From: Atherinomorus stipes
Taxonomy: Eukaryota > Chordata > Actinopteri > Atheriniformes > Atherinidae
Length of the DNA: 64,000 nt
Direction of reading: 5' to 3'
Assembly (NCBI GenBank): GCA_023101725.1
Contig: JALJCO010012596.1
Location: 1-64,000 of the forward strand
Both the position numbers and the translations under genes were made by a program. This document shows, piece after piece, positions 1 to 10,910 of the stretch. Under the pieces are notes generated by a model that worked only from the letters and a program-made list of their open reading frames with translations, was not told where the DNA came from and searched no databases. Each line of letters starts with the position of its first letter. Position 1 is the stretch's first letter.

Positions 1-280
1 GAAACTGCAACAAAACTGCGACAAAAAGCCGACGAAGCTGCGAAGAAACTGCAACGAGACTGCGGTGAAGCTGCAACAAAGCTGCGACAAAACGGCGACA
101 AAACGGAGAGGAAAAATAATTTCCCGGAACAAGTCCAGCTTTTCCAGGACATTTTACTCTTTTTCTCGACTGAAAAAATGTTCAATCATTTTCCAGGTTT
201 TCCAGGAAGCGCGGGAACCCTGGATGACTTCTTGGCGCCACTTTGTGTTCATATTGCCGATCTGCGCCGCACGTAGCGAC
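1..280 (-). repeat. Dispersed repeat with degenerate GCNACAAAA triplet array (copy A)
   Basis: The first 110 bases are loose repeats of 'gctgcgacaaaacggcgac' type. They are followed by 'ttttccaggacattttactc' and 'gggaacc'. The same blocks occur in inverted order and orientation at 60478-60835, where 'gggttcc', 'gagtaaaatgtcctgg' and then 'ttgtcgcagttttgttgcag' are read on the plus strand. Two related, oppositely oriented members of one dispersed family therefore lie near the two window ends. The class is unknown and no coding capacity is visible. Confidence 0.7.
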
Positions 281-299
281 AAATGATGACGTCATCGAC

Positions 300-606
300 T
301 CGTAACTTCACCTCAGCTTGAAAATGCGAGTCTTAGCTTTCAAATTAAAAAATGTTATAATTCGAGTCATTCTAGTTTTTATTTTAGCACATTTGAACAG
401 GATTATGCGAACAGGGAACCTCCAGCACCATAAAAGAGTTTTTTAATCACTTTTCATTGAGTCCATCATGTTACTTTTGGGGTCAGACGCAGTATCGGCC
501 TCAGATATCATCCTCAGATATCAGAATGCTGTATCTGCAATTGGCTAAAGCTGATAAAAAAATATCAGTATCGGCCCTAAAATATCTGTATCGGTCGACC
601 TCTACT
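300..606. mobile_element. Miniature element end of the ATCGG group
   Basis: The stretch is AT-rich and ends in a block of 'cagtatcggcc', 'atatcagtatcggccc' and 'gtatcggtcgacctct' near 605. The same motifs in reverse orientation open the element at 63454 ('agaccgatatatcggcc'). It is a partial non-autonomous DNA transposon abutting pprc1 exon 7 on its downstream side. The left boundary is not clear. Confidence 0.6.
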
Positions 607-622
607 CTATGAAGACGTTTAC

Positions 623-877
623 AGATACATCAGAGCATCATCATCATCATCAGGAGGAAGACGGAACCTGCAGACGCGTCTCCACTGCTGACGGCGTGTC
701 GGTGGGGAGGGCGACCTGGACCTGCACGGGGATCTGGAGCGGGACCATGATCTGGACCTGGACCTGGAGCGGGACCATGATCTGGACCTGGACCTGGAGC
801 GGGACCAGCTGCAGCAGCGCGGGGAGGAGGGGGATGATGAAGAGCAGGAGCTGCTGTCCGAGCGTCCGCGACGTCGT
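623..877 (-). CDS. pprc1: pprc1 exon 7: SR-rich segment (end uncertain)
   Basis: After an acceptor (tcctgcag|A at 878) the frame continues from exon 6 as Arg-Arg-Arg-Arg-Gly followed by a serine run and alternating Arg-Ser (SWSRSRSRSRSWSRSR). This is the SR domain that lies just before the RNA-recognition motif in the PGC-1 family. A short tandem repeat ('tcatggtcccgctccagg' type) encodes part of it. Two donors are possible, both in phase 2: GTAAAC at 622 (used here) or GTTCCG at 667, and neither is strong. The RRM-encoding exons are expected to the left of the window. The 78-bp intron separating this exon from exon 6 is short but normal for fish. Confidence 0.7.
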
Positions 878-955
878 CTGCAGGACGGACAGATCACAGA
901 TTAAAACTCCAGGAGGAAGAGGAAGATGCAACCTGGAGAGGAAGAACTGGACTAC

Positions 956-1604
956 CTGGGTCTGTCTGGAGACCTGGACCCAGACCTGGAGGAGGAGGAA
1001 GACGAGGAAGAGGAGGAGGACCGGGAACACCGTCCACATCTACTCCTGCTCCTCCCTCTAGCAGGAGGGCTGGGTGGGGGTGTAGGGAGACTGCACGGGG
1101 CTGCCGTGATCTCATCATCATCATCCTCAGCGGCAGTCCTGTCTGGGACCCTCAGACCTGCTCTAGACCTGATCCTGGACTGGAGCACAGACGCTTTCAC
1201 GTCTCTGGCGTCGTCCTCTTCTCCGGCAGATCTGGACTCCTGCAGGTCTGAGGAGGACCGGGTTCCTGGAGCCCCCCCGGCCCCACAGTAGTCGTGATCC
1301 GAGGCTACGTAGGAGGACAGACCAGCAGCCGGCGGCCCCAACGGGACCGCCTGAGTCCTCCTGGACCGCAGAGGACGCGGGTCGATGATCTGGACGGTCT
1401 TGGACGGAGGAGGTTTACGTCGAGTGCTCAGGACGACTTCGGTGCAGGGGGGGTCGGGGAAGTCCGCAGACTCCCACAGCAGAGGTTCTGATGATGATGA
1501 TGGTGGTCCTCCAGGGTCACGTCGGTCCACACGTCCGTCTGGGTGCAGGTGTGAAGGTCTGACAGGTTCAGGCTCGTCATCATCATCATCTTCATCCTCG
1601 ATGG
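956..1604 (-). CDS. pprc1: pprc1 exon 6: HCF-1-binding motif and start of SR domain
   Basis: The acceptor is ccgttcag|CC at 1605 and the donor CCCAG|gtagtc at 955. The 649-nt exon enters in phase 1 and leaves in phase 2. It opens with an acidic run (IEDEDDDDDEPEP), then 'SKTVQIIDPRPLRS', then 'SDHDYCGAG' with the tetrapeptide DHDY at 1288-1299. DHDY matches the host-cell-factor (HCF-1) binding motif known in PGC-1 family coactivators. The end is 'SLPTPPPSPPARGRSRSR' followed by a poly-serine/SR stretch. The order acidic, DHDY, TPP, SR is that of PPRC1/PGC-1. The exon is uninterrupted in frame. PGC-1alpha or beta is less likely because of the exon 1 and exon 4 motifs and the ldb1 neighbour. 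Confidence 0.88.
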
Positions 1605-1639
1605 CTGAACGGTGAGAACAAAGTGATGCTGGACGTTAA

Positions 1640-3250
1640 CCGCGCATAGTTCACATCCGTCCCCCAAACTACCGCGCATAGTTCACATCCGTCCCCCAAA
1701 CTACCGCGCGTAGTTCACGTCTGCACCCAAACTACCGCGCGTAGTTCACGTCCGTCCCCCAAACTACCGCACGTAGTTCACGTCTGTCCCCCAAACTACC
1801 GCACGTAGTTCACGTCCGTCCTCCAAACTACCGCGCATAGTTCACGTCCGTCCCCCAAACTACCGTGCGTAGTTCACGTCCATCCTCCAAACTACTGCGC
1901 ATAGTTCACGTCCGTCCCCTAAACTACCACGTGTAGTTCACGTCCGTCCCCCAAACTACCGCGCGTAGTTCACGTCCATCCTCCAAACTACTGCGCATAG
2001 TTCACGTCCGTCCCCCAAACTACCGCGTGTAGTTCAGGTCTGCCCCCCAAACTACCGCGCATAATTCACGTCCATCCTCCAAACTACCGCGCGTAGTTCA
2101 CGTCCGTCCCCCAAACTACCGCGCGTAGTTCACGTCCGTCCCCCAAACTACCGCGTATAGTTCATGTCCGTCCCCCAATCTACCACGCGTAATTCACGTC
2201 CGTCCCCCAAACTACCGCATGTAGTTAAGGTCTGCCCCCCAAACTACCGCGCATAGTTCATGTCCGTCCCCCAAACTACCACGCGTAGTTCACGTCCGTC
2301 CCCCAAACTACCGTGCGTAGTTCACGTTTGTCCTCCAAACTACCGCGTGTAGTTCACGCACGTCCCCCAAAATACCGCACGTCCTCCAAACTACCGCAGA
2401 TAGTTCATGTCCGTCCTCAAAACTACCGCATGTAGCTCACGTCCATCCCCCAAACTTCCGCACGTCCTCCAAACTACCGCAGATAGTTCACGTCCGTCCC
2501 CCAAACTACCGCGCGTAGTTCATGTATGTCCCCCAAACTACCGCGTGTCCTCCAAACTACCGCAAATAGTTCATGTCTGTCCCCCAAACTACCACAAATA
2601 GTTCACGTCGGTCCCCCAAACTACTGCGCTTCCCCCAAACTACCGTAGATAGTTCATGTCCAACCCCCAAACTACCACGTGTAGCTCATGTCAGTCCCCC
2701 AAACTAATGCGCGTCCCCTAAAATAATGCATGTTGTTCACGTCCGTCCTCCAAACTACTGAGCGTAATTCATGGTCCGTTGCCCAAACTAAGCCGATAAA
2801 GTTTGCGTCCGTCAAACAAATTTAAGCACATAGTTGACGTCCATTCCCCAAACTACCGCGCATCCCCCCAAACTAACATGTATAGTTCATGTACATCCCC
2901 CAAACTAGCTTGCGTCCCCCAAACTAACTCCTGTAGTTCACGTCCGTCCCCCAAACTACCGCGCATAGTTGATGTCTGTCCCCCCAAACTACTGCTGGTC
3001 ATTCATGTCTGTCTCCCAAACTACCGCGCGTAGTTGACATCCGTCCCCCAAACTACTGCGTGTAATTCATGTCCGTCCCCCAAACTACTGCGCGTCCCCC
3101 AAAGTAACATGTATAGTTCATGTTTGTCCCCCAAACTAACTTGTGCAGTTCACGTCCGTCACCAAACTACTGCCCGTAATTCATGTCCGCCCCCCAAACT
3201 AAGCCGCATGGTTCGCGCCCATCCCCCAAACTAACGTGCATAGTTCGTGT
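1640..3250. repeat. 32-bp minisatellite in pprc1 intron 5
   Basis: About 50 tandem copies of a unit like 'taccgcgcgtagttcacgtc' plus 'cgtcccccaaac'. Variation rises toward the right-hand end, where shortened units (loss of the 'tagttcacgtc' part) become common. It starts about 35 bp upstream of the pprc1 exon 6 acceptor on the minus strand. No gene is present in it. Short open frames here are by-products of the repeat. Confidence 0.95.
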
Positions 3251-3778
3251 TAGTTTTGGGGACGTTTCACGTAAGAAAGTTCCCTGTGGGGATCACGTGT
3301 GCACCGCTGCACCCCACAGCTCAGCAACAGTTAAACACCATCGTGAACAAAACACGGCTGGGAGTGATGACATCATGACGCCCGTGCCCTGTTGCCTGAA
3401 GCTGAAGTCAGAACTCGCGACCCCCACGCTGCTCTCTGGTGGATTCATGCCAGCGTGAAGGATGGACGAGGACATATGAAGGCAGTGACGTTTGAAACGT
3501 ACCCATGTACCTACAATACCAGATGGAAGTTTGGACGCACGTTCCGATCAGATTTAATGGGAAAGTGCGTCCAAACGTGACTGGAGTTGTAGGTAACGGG
3601 AGCATGAATGAGCCTGAGCGTAACGACAGAGCAGCTCTGTGACTGGCTGAGCGCACCGCCACATGTTGCTGAGTCTGCTGGACTTTGAGACCAGCAAGTC
3701 TAAACCAGTTTTCTATCCAAACATCAGCTCTTCCAGGAGGAAAACGTCGATATTCAGACTCAGAGAAGCTGTTCTCAC

Positions 3779-3832
3779 CTGGTGTTTCCTCAAACTGTTC
3801 CAGCAAGCTGGTCAGGTCAGGCGCTTCGATTC
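3779..3832 (-). CDS. pprc1: pprc1 exon 5: LxxLL-containing mini-exon
   Basis: This 54-nt exon has acceptor ctggcag|GA (AG at 3834-3833) and donor CCAG|gtgaga (GT at 3778). Entry and exit are both phase 1, matching exon 4 (which ends TCA G) and exon 6 (which begins CC). The joined frame reads G-IEAPDLTSLLEQFEETP-A. It contains the nuclear-receptor-box pattern LTSLL (LxxLL). Human PPRC1 has a closely similar 'GIEASDLSSLLEQFE' segment, recalled from knowledge of the family. The phase consistency on both sides makes this short exon convincing although it is tiny. Confidence 0.9.
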
Positions 3833-3913
3833 CTGCCAGGGAAGAAAGAGAGGGAGGGTCACAAAAACAAACAAATAAAAAAGAAATTAAAAGTTTTTCT
3901 GCTTTTTCATGAT

Positions 3914-5136
3914 TACAGATGTCAAATATTATCAGCTGATATCAGCATTAAAATGTGTCATGTCATTTTCTGTACCGCTTATACCGCTTATCCAATCCGG
4001 GGTATTAAACTGTGATATCAAAAAAATATCCATACCCGTCTTATAGAATTGATATTTTCACTAACAAAATCCCGCCAGACATTGTTCCATCAGCGTTGGT
4101 CCAGTATGTATAAAGTCCCTGTTATTGTAGAAGAACTTCATATCCCAGCATTCCTTTCGCAGTCATGTGACTACGGTGCAGCTGCTGCTGCTACAGACTG
4201 ACTTGCTTTGAAGCTGCTGATAATATGTCTGCTAGTATCTGATATATGGTAGTATCTGATACCTGCTAGTATCTGAGATATGGTAGTATCTGATACCTGC
4301 TAGTATCTGATATATGGTAGTATCTAATACCTGCTAGTATCTGATATATGGTAGTATCTAATACCTGCTAGTATCTGATATATGGTAGTATCTAATACCT
4401 GCTAGTATCTGATATATGGTAGTATCTAATACCTGCTAGTATCTGATATATGGTAGTATCTAATACCTGCTAGTATCCGTTATATGATAGTATCTTATAC
4501 CTGCTAGTATCTGATATATGGTAGTATCTTATACCTGCTAGTATCTGATATATGGTAGTATCTAATACCTGCTAGTATCTGATATATGGTAGTATCTAAT
4601 ACCTGCTAGTATCTGATATATGATAGTATCTTATACCTGCTAGTATCTGATATATGCTAGTATCTAATACCTGCTAGTATCTGACATATGGTAGTATTTA
4701 ATACCTGCTAGTATCTGATATATGGTAGTATTTAATACCTGCTAGTATCTGATATATGGTAGTATCTAATGCCTGCTAGTATCTGATATATGCTAGTATC
4801 TAATACCTGCTAGTATCTGATATATGGTAGTATTTAATACCTGCTAGTATCTGATATATGATAGTATCTTATACCTGCTAGTATCTGATATCTGGCAGCC
4901 AGATGTCCAAAATTAACTCCTCTGGCTGAGTTACGGAGATTTTGGGATCTTTGCTCTCGGAGCAGAATATAGTTATATACTCAGAATATGAAAGATACAA
5001 CCTCACACTTGTCTGCACATATCGGTATCGGCTGATATCGAAAATTAAGAATTGGATAATATCGGTATATTGAATACTGGTAAAAAAAAAAGAAAGAAAA
5101 AAAAGCTAACACCAAACATCCCTAATGATTTAATTT
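3914..5136. mobile_element. ATCGG-group miniature element (family X, copy 1) hosting a 34-bp array
   Basis: The left part holds 'ttatcagctgatatcagcat', 'cagcgttggtccagtatg' and 'gcagctgctgctgctacaga'. The right part holds 'cagccagatgtccaaaatt', 'gagattttgggatct', 'atatcggtatcggctg' and a terminal 'caaacatccctaa'. The same ordered blocks flank the array at 41490-42235, so both are copies of one element. It lies in pprc1 intron 4. No transposase is present. Confidence 0.8.
4228..4893. repeat. 34-bp minisatellite inside family X element
   Basis: Roughly 20 tandem units of 'tagtatctgatatatgg' alternating with 'tagtatctaatacctgc'. The unit is a diverged dimer of 17 bp. The second copy of the host element (41818-42010) carries only about six units. 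Confidence 0.95.
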
Positions 5137-5311
5137 AAATCAACCCCCCAACTGCTTCTTATTAATGGTATCTCGTTTCATTCCTCTCTAAAGTCGCCTT
5201 CTCCTCACTTCCCAGACTACGTTCCGGGAGGAACCGTTCTGTAAAACGCTCCGACATTTCCCATCGAGTATTTTCCTGAAAGGTCGCAGTAACTGCTGTC
5301 GTCACGTTTAC

Positions 5312-7260
5312 CTGATCTGACTGCTTCCGTCTTCACGCTGCAGCTGGACGGAGACGCTGCCTCGGGGGAAGCGCCGGTGTCGGGGAACTCCTCCTCCAGC
5401 GGCAGGTGATCGTCCGGGGGAGGCCCAGGCCGACCGGGGGCGGGTGAGAGACCGGGGGGCGGTGAAAGGCACCGGGGGCCGGTGAGAGGCCGGGGGACGG
5501 TGAGAGACCGGGGGCAGGTGTGAGACCAGGGGGCGGTGAGAGACCGGGGGCCGGTGAGAGGCCGGGGGACGGTGAGAGACCGGGGGGCGGTGAGAGGCCG
5601 GGGGGTGGTGAGAGACCGGGGGGCGGTGAGAGACCGGGGGACGGTGAGAGACTGGGGGGGGGGGAGGGGGGGTGGTGAGAGACCGGGGGACGGTGAGAGA
5701 CCGGGGGGACGGTGAGAGACGGGGGAACGGTGAGAGACTGGGGGATGGTGAGAGACCGGGGGACGGTGAGAGACCGGGGGACGGTGAGAGACCGGGGGAT
5801 GGTGAGAGACCGGGGGATGGTGAGAGACCGGGGGACGGTGAGAGACCGGGGGACGGTGAGAGACCGGGGGACGGTGAGAGACCGGGGGACGGTGAGAGAC
5901 CGGGGGACGGTGAGAGACCGGGGGATGGTGAGAGGCCGGGGGACGGTGAGAGACCCGGGGATGGTGAGAGACCGGGGGCCGGTGACCCTGAAGGTCTTGC
6001 TGTGTTTGGACTCTGTGACTGAGTCTTTGGTCTCCTGGACTCTGAAGGTTGATCCGGTTTGTGATGGAGCGGAGACATCTGCACGGTCCTGACTGCAGTT
6101 AGGAGACAAGCCCGGGGGCTCAGACGAGACCACCTGGTCCTGCGATGCAGTGGAGTCCCCGGTCTTGGGTCTCAGGGACTCCTCTCTGGTCTCGGGTCTC
6201 AGGGACTCCTCTCTGGTCTCGGGTCTCAGGGACTCCTCTCTGGACTCTGATGAGGGGGTTGCGGTGGACGGGGTCTGAGGAACCGGCAGGGGGACCAGGA
6301 CTGGGTTTGGGGGGTCGCTACTTAGCAGTTTCAGCTTCTTGGTGGGACTAGACCCGGTGAGGTCTGGGTCCGCTGTAAAACCCGGCCGTGGACCGGCTTT
6401 GGATCTGGTCTTTGGGCACTTTGGTCCTCTCCGGGGTGGACGGGGGGGCAGTTTGAGCTCAGGGGGGCCAGAGGAGTGAGGGACCTGGTTATCTGGTCTA
6501 CGGAGGACCAGATGGGGCTGGGTTTTCTGTCCCTGAAAGCAGAGGATGGGGGCCAGCTCCCGGGGGGGCTCCGACACAGAGGGCCACCTGGTGGTGTAGT
6601 CCCCCCGCTTGTCCAGCCGGGGGCGCCGGGTCTGCCGGAGCTGCCGGTACTGCTGCAGACTGAGGGACCTGGTCTTCCTCTCACCCTCCACCTCCGTCCC
6701 TCCTGCTGGATCTTCTAGACCTCCTGCGGTCCTCAGATCAACGGACTCGGTTCTCGCGGTGACCCTCGCACCCCCGTCTTCGCTCGGTCCGGTCTCAGAC
6801 TGGAACACGGCCACCCGGACCGGACCGAAGCGGACCGTCTTCTTGTGTCGGGACGGGGCCGAGGTCCCGGTCAGCAGCGCGCTCTTCAGGATCCGGCCGG
6901 CGTCCGCCTTCGTCTCCTCGTCCTCAGACACCACGTTCACCTCCTCATCGCCGTCCTCGCCGGGACGCTCGTACCGCCACACCTCCTCCTGCGAGAACAC
7001 GGACTCGCTGGTCCCGGTCCGGGTCTCGCCACGCCGTCCTCCACCTGCAGCTGCAGGCAGTAGGAGTGCATGAGCTTCACCAGGCTGACCAGAGACGAGG
7101 ACGTGAACACCGCCGCCGCGCTCGGGCCTAACGGCCCTTTCTGCTTTTTAACGGCCGGCGGGAGGCAGCGGTCCGACTTCCGGGCCTTCCCTCCACCGCA
7201 CCTGGGTGTCGGATGTGGTGGTTTGGGTCGCGGTCGAAGCCGATGAGCAGGTGACGGCTC
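5312..7260 (-). CDS. pprc1: pprc1 exon 4: large central exon of PGC-1-related coactivator
   Basis: PPRC1 is a nuclear coactivator that links NRF1, CREB and HCF-1 to nuclear genes for mitochondrial function. This exon starts after a strong acceptor (ccccccCAG|GAG at 7261) and ends at ATCAG|gtaaac (5311). It encodes, in order, a basic/proline stretch, '[16 protein letters not shown]', an acidic segment, 'KKTVRFGPV', the family motif '[13 protein letters not shown]' followed by '[15 protein letters not shown]', a tandem 18-bp coding repeat, and '[14 protein letters not shown]...SVKTEAVRS'. Three different frames are used. One break lies near 7030, and at least one net shift lies inside the 18-bp repeat. 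The first could be a 1-nt deletion or a 56-nt intron (6989-7044). The rest of the gene looks intact, so assembly error in G-runs or repeat-length polymorphism is likelier than a dead gene. Confidence 0.85.
5445..5985 (-). repeat. 18-bp coding minisatellite in pprc1 exon 4
   Basis: About 30 units of 'ggtgagagaccgggggac' (plus strand). On the coding strand the unit reads as a Pro-Arg-Ser-Leu-Thr-Val/Ile hexapeptide in one frame, Gly-Leu-Ser-Pro-Ser-Pro in the second and Val-Ser-His-Arg-Pro-Pro in the third. Units of 17-19 bp and a long G-run at 5651-5671 change the frame inside the array. The unit is a multiple of three, so length changes by whole units would be tolerated. Confidence 0.93.
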
Positions 7261-7648
7261 CTGGGGGGGCAGAAGGGGGACAGGTGATTTTAGAGCTGCA
7301 TTCCAGACCACAGCAGACCCAGATACATGCAGCCAATAACTCTGTCATAACCAGAATATTAGCAATAACCCGGTTGCGCGCGGCCATCTAAACACGGGCA
7401 AAAACCTGAATATGCTCATTTTCGCGTTTTTAAAAACCCGAATATTTGGTCATGTCAACTCTGGTGGAAACGGCAAGCGTGGATGTGCACAGCTCCATTT
7501 CCACCACACGTCCTCTCCTTCTATGATCCATCAAGTAGGCGACTGCTGGCGGGTCAGTACCAGCAAAGAACTGCTGCCGGCTCCAGGCTGCAGTCCAGCC
7601 AGCAGCAACTCGCGGATCCGTGGTCGAGCCAACTGGCGTTATTTTTAA
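7261..7648. other. pprc1 intron 3 segment flanking piggyBac-like element
   Basis: No gene is seen here. The stretch next to exon 4 contains 'agcaataacccggttgcgc', loosely similar in inverted form to 'aataacccgtttacatgcc' at about 10290-10315. An older element may therefore surround the piggyBac-like insertion. This is a weak similarity only. Confidence 0.3.
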
Positions 7649-10146
7649 CCCTCTAAGGACGTTGGACGCACTGGTGCGTCAAGATCGCATGCCCGATTTA
7701 AGAAGAACAAAAACAAAAAAAAAAAAAAAATCTTGCTTGTTCTGTTACGAGCTCTGTTTTTCGCTCCGCGGGTGTCCGCCTTGTGCTGGGTCGGCCGGGG
7801 GTCCTGCCTCGCGGGGGGGGCCGCTGTGGTGCCTGTGGTTGGCCCGTGTCCTCTTGGGGGCGGTTCTGGCTCCCGGGTGCCCGTTGCGTTTGGGTTTGCG
7901 TTTGGGGGATTTTCGGGGGGGTGCTTCCCTCGGCCTTCTCTTTTGCCTCTCCTCCCTGGTGTGGGGTGTTGGTTGTTTTCCCGGTCCGCGGGTGTCCGCT
8001 GGGTGGCGGCCTGGGGAGGGGGGGGGAGTGGTTTATTTGTGAGGTGTGGTGGGTGTTGCTGCTGTGTATTATTTTTTTGTGTGGCGTCGGTGGTTGCGGG
8101 GGCTGGTGCTAGGAGTGTTTGGTTATTCCGTGACGTCCGCTCCTTTTTGGTCGCCTTTCTGTCCCTCTCTTCGTTTTTTCAAGTTTTTCTCTGTTGGGAC
8201 ATCATTTTCCTTCACCTGCTCTATCCTGTAAAACTTTGTTTTGGCTTTGACGCTTGCTCGTGCGCGTTGCGTCTATGTGTGTTCTGGGGGGGTGTTTTTC
8301 CGGTTTGAGATAACTGAAGGATTGTGTTGTTAGGTTTGACATTTAATGGGTTTGGTGAAGGAAATGGAAATGGGTGGGTGCCTGGACACTCACCTTTGTT
8401 GGTGATTCGTGGTGCGTGTGTTTTGTTGTGGGGGGGGTGGTGGGTTCATCCGTGAGGGCTGCCTCCGGGGGGGGCTGCTGGAAATTCAGTTGTTGTCTTT
8501 CTGTATGTGTTGACAGGAACCATCTTGTTGGATTGGTCTATTATCTTTTTGGCATCTCATGGTGTTATTGCGGTTTTGTAAATAATTGGAAACGCTGTCG
8601 GCGGGGGGGCGCGGGTCCTACATGGGGGGTGGGCGAGGCGTCTGCCGCCCTCTGCCGCGGTCTCGGGGGGAGGCGGGCAGTAGGTTCTTCGGTTACTTTT
8701 GCTATGTGGGGTTAGGGAAAGGGGAGAATAGAGTGGGTGTCCACTGTGGAGAGCAAAGAAAGTGTGATTTGGCCGACAACAACACACTTGTTCTGCCGTG
8801 CGAGAGGTTGATTCCTGTTCAGGTCCTCCCTGGAAATGTTTTTTGGTGCGGGACTTAAAAGAAGAACCTCCTGGTGTTCACTGAGTCCCGCTGGACCGCT
8901 CTGTCCGGCTGCAGCTCGCGCGGCGCCGGGAACCTCCTGCCCCGGGCGCGTCTGCTTCAGGTGTGGTGTGTGTCTCCTCTGTGGGGTTAGGGTTAGGCGT
9001 TTTTGGTCCTGGAGCTGGTTAGGTTATGTTTTCTGGCCGCCTCACCCCTTTCCCCGTTCTTCCAAACGTTTTTCGCCTCCTGCTCTGGCTTTTTCTTTGA
9101 CCGCCGCACGCCGTGCGCTCCTGACTTTGTCTCGGCGAGTTGCGTGTCTGCTTGTCTTTTGTTTCGTGTCATACAGGACTTCGTTCTGCGGTGTTTTATG
9201 ATTTCTGGTAATTAATAAATATTTGAAATCTTTAATGTGTTAACGCGGTGATATTTGGAAGGATGGGTGCGGCCGTCTCATTGCGACAGTTGTGAATTTG
9301 TGTTTTTGTGTGAGGTTAAATGCAGTGTTGGGAGGTGAGAAAATAATGGAAGTTGTTCAATTAAATGAGCGTTCACAAACTAGCAGATGAACTGTGGCTG
9401 GATTTTCTCGGGCTGAGGGTGGGTGCGGGATTTTCCTTTTTTCTAAGAGAAGAGGGGGGCCATCGGTTTTTGTCATTCTGCTTTTTTGAGTATTTTTGTT
9501 TCAGTTCAAAGTTTGATGTGCTGTGGTGGAAAAATCAGCGCATTGTTTGTTCGCAACATCGCTTGTGGCTAAATAGATAAACATTTTAATTTTCTTTTGC
9601 TCTGTGTTTTCCCCTGTTTTATGCAAACGTGGCGCGTTTACTGAGGGGGCGTGGCACAGAACAACGCTGCAGAAGTCGGGCGGCTCCTAAAGGGGCGATT
9701 TACTTGACGGACGGTGAGCGACTAGCGGCAGAATATCTTCCCGCTTGGAAGCTGTCCTGTTTGTCGCCCAGCCTCGGGCGTCTTGCCGCTTTTGTGCTTT
9801 GGTCTGAACGTACAGTTAGATTTTGCTGTATTTTGATATAATTCTTATTTTTCTCTCTTTAAATGGCCAATTTTTCCAAATATTTTTAAAACTAACTACT
9901 TATATTTGCATTCTAAGTTATAAAAATGGTTCGTGAAACAAGTTTGTGGTTTTCAAATGAAAAATCAAAGTTTTTCTATCGGATTTTTGTTTTTTATGGT
10001 TTTGGAACTGTGTTAAAAAGGTGCAAATGAAAAAGAAATGTAAATCCGGTGGGTTGTGTGAAAAAAAGATCAAAAAGGCAGGTAAACTACTTTAAAATGA
10101 GTTTAAGGAAAAAAAAGTGTAAAAAAAATTTTCCCGCACTAGAGGG
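7649..10146. mobile_element. piggyBac-like non-autonomous element, TTAA-flanked, about 2.5 kb
   Basis: It begins TTAA|CCCTCTAAGG (TTAA at 7645-7648) and ends CACTAGAGGG|TTAA (10147-10150). A TTAA target duplication and CCC...GGG ends are the hallmarks of the piggyBac superfamily. A subterminal palindrome (gacgcac-tg-gtgcgtc) sits at 7665-7680. The interior from 7730 to 9230 is strikingly G+T rich on the plus strand. Frames of up to 191 codons there have Gly/Val/Cys/Phe-biased composition, and I recognise no transposase motif. It lies within pprc1 intron 3. Confidence 0.75.
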
Positions 10147-10149
10147 TTA

Positions 10150-10680
10150 ATTCTGATACTTGGCTGGCTTGATGCAGTGGTCCGGATGGTTTATAATCCA
10201 CCTCATCGTGACCTTTTCCGTGTGTCGGGTTTGGGTCGGGATATTCCAGTTGATTTTACTTATCATGTATACAGAAGTACTGTCTGCCCCGGCATGTAAA
10301 CGGGTTATTCCTAATCTTTCAGAAACCGGATTATTGTCCTTTACCCGAACTTTGATGGCATGTAACGTAGTCATTCTCAAATAGCTCATTGCTAACACCC
10401 TGCAGTGCTGCAGCACTTCCCAGTTGTTTCTTATTCTTGTCTAGTTTTTATTATTTCTCTGTTTTCTGCATTTGTGTCTTTTTATGCTTAATTGTGGCAC
10501 TTTGTCTATTCTGTTTTTGTGGGGCTTACAGAGAAATTGATTGTTGTTGATTGATTGACTGGAAAAATGTTATTTTCGGTTTTCCAGGAAATGGGACCTG
10601 TAAATGCCGGTCCTTGTTTTGGCTGGAAAAAAGGGTTCTGGATGTTTTTGTCACGTTAGGAAACTCCTTAGGGAAATTGT
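10150..10680. other. pprc1 intron 3, no gene seen
   Basis: AT-rich sequence with fragments of older repeats, for example 'gcatgtaaacgggttattcc'. No splice-bounded coding segment is visible. Confidence 0.4.
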
Positions 10681-10683
10681 GAC

Positions 10684-10870
10684 TAAGGGTGCGTTCACCT
10701 CTGGCTGTTTGGTCCGCTTTAACCGACCATGGTCCGATTCCACGGATAGCCGTCATTTGGTGCAGTCTGAACAACACCGTCTCTGGTGCACCAAAGAAGC
10801 GACTCTGGTGCCCTGAAAGGGTCTCAGTTCACTTGCAAACAGACTATCGGACTCTCCAGCGCACCCGATG
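10684..10870. mobile_element. hAT-type element fragment (GGGTGCGTTCAC end)
   Basis: It begins 'taagggtgcgttcacctctg' and carries 'ttggtccgctttaaccga'. This resembles the 'taagggtgcattcagaaagc' element at 36851 and the 'cactttcacaccggcatttc' element at 59395, all with 'ggaccgagtccg'-like motifs. Only one end is present. Confidence 0.5.
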
Positions 10871-10910
10871 GAAGTGGTCTTATCGGATATCGGTAAAAAA
10901 GCAATATTGA

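Noticed and set aside
5308..6084. Separate 258-codon Pro/Ser-rich gene on the minus strand
   Set aside because: It is an alternative frame of the coding minisatellite inside pprc1 exon 4, not an independent gene.
7733..8308. 191-codon frame inside the piggyBac-like element
   Set aside because: Composition (Gly, Val, Cys, Phe, Trp) follows the G+T skew, overlapping frames look equally open, and no transposase motif is seen.
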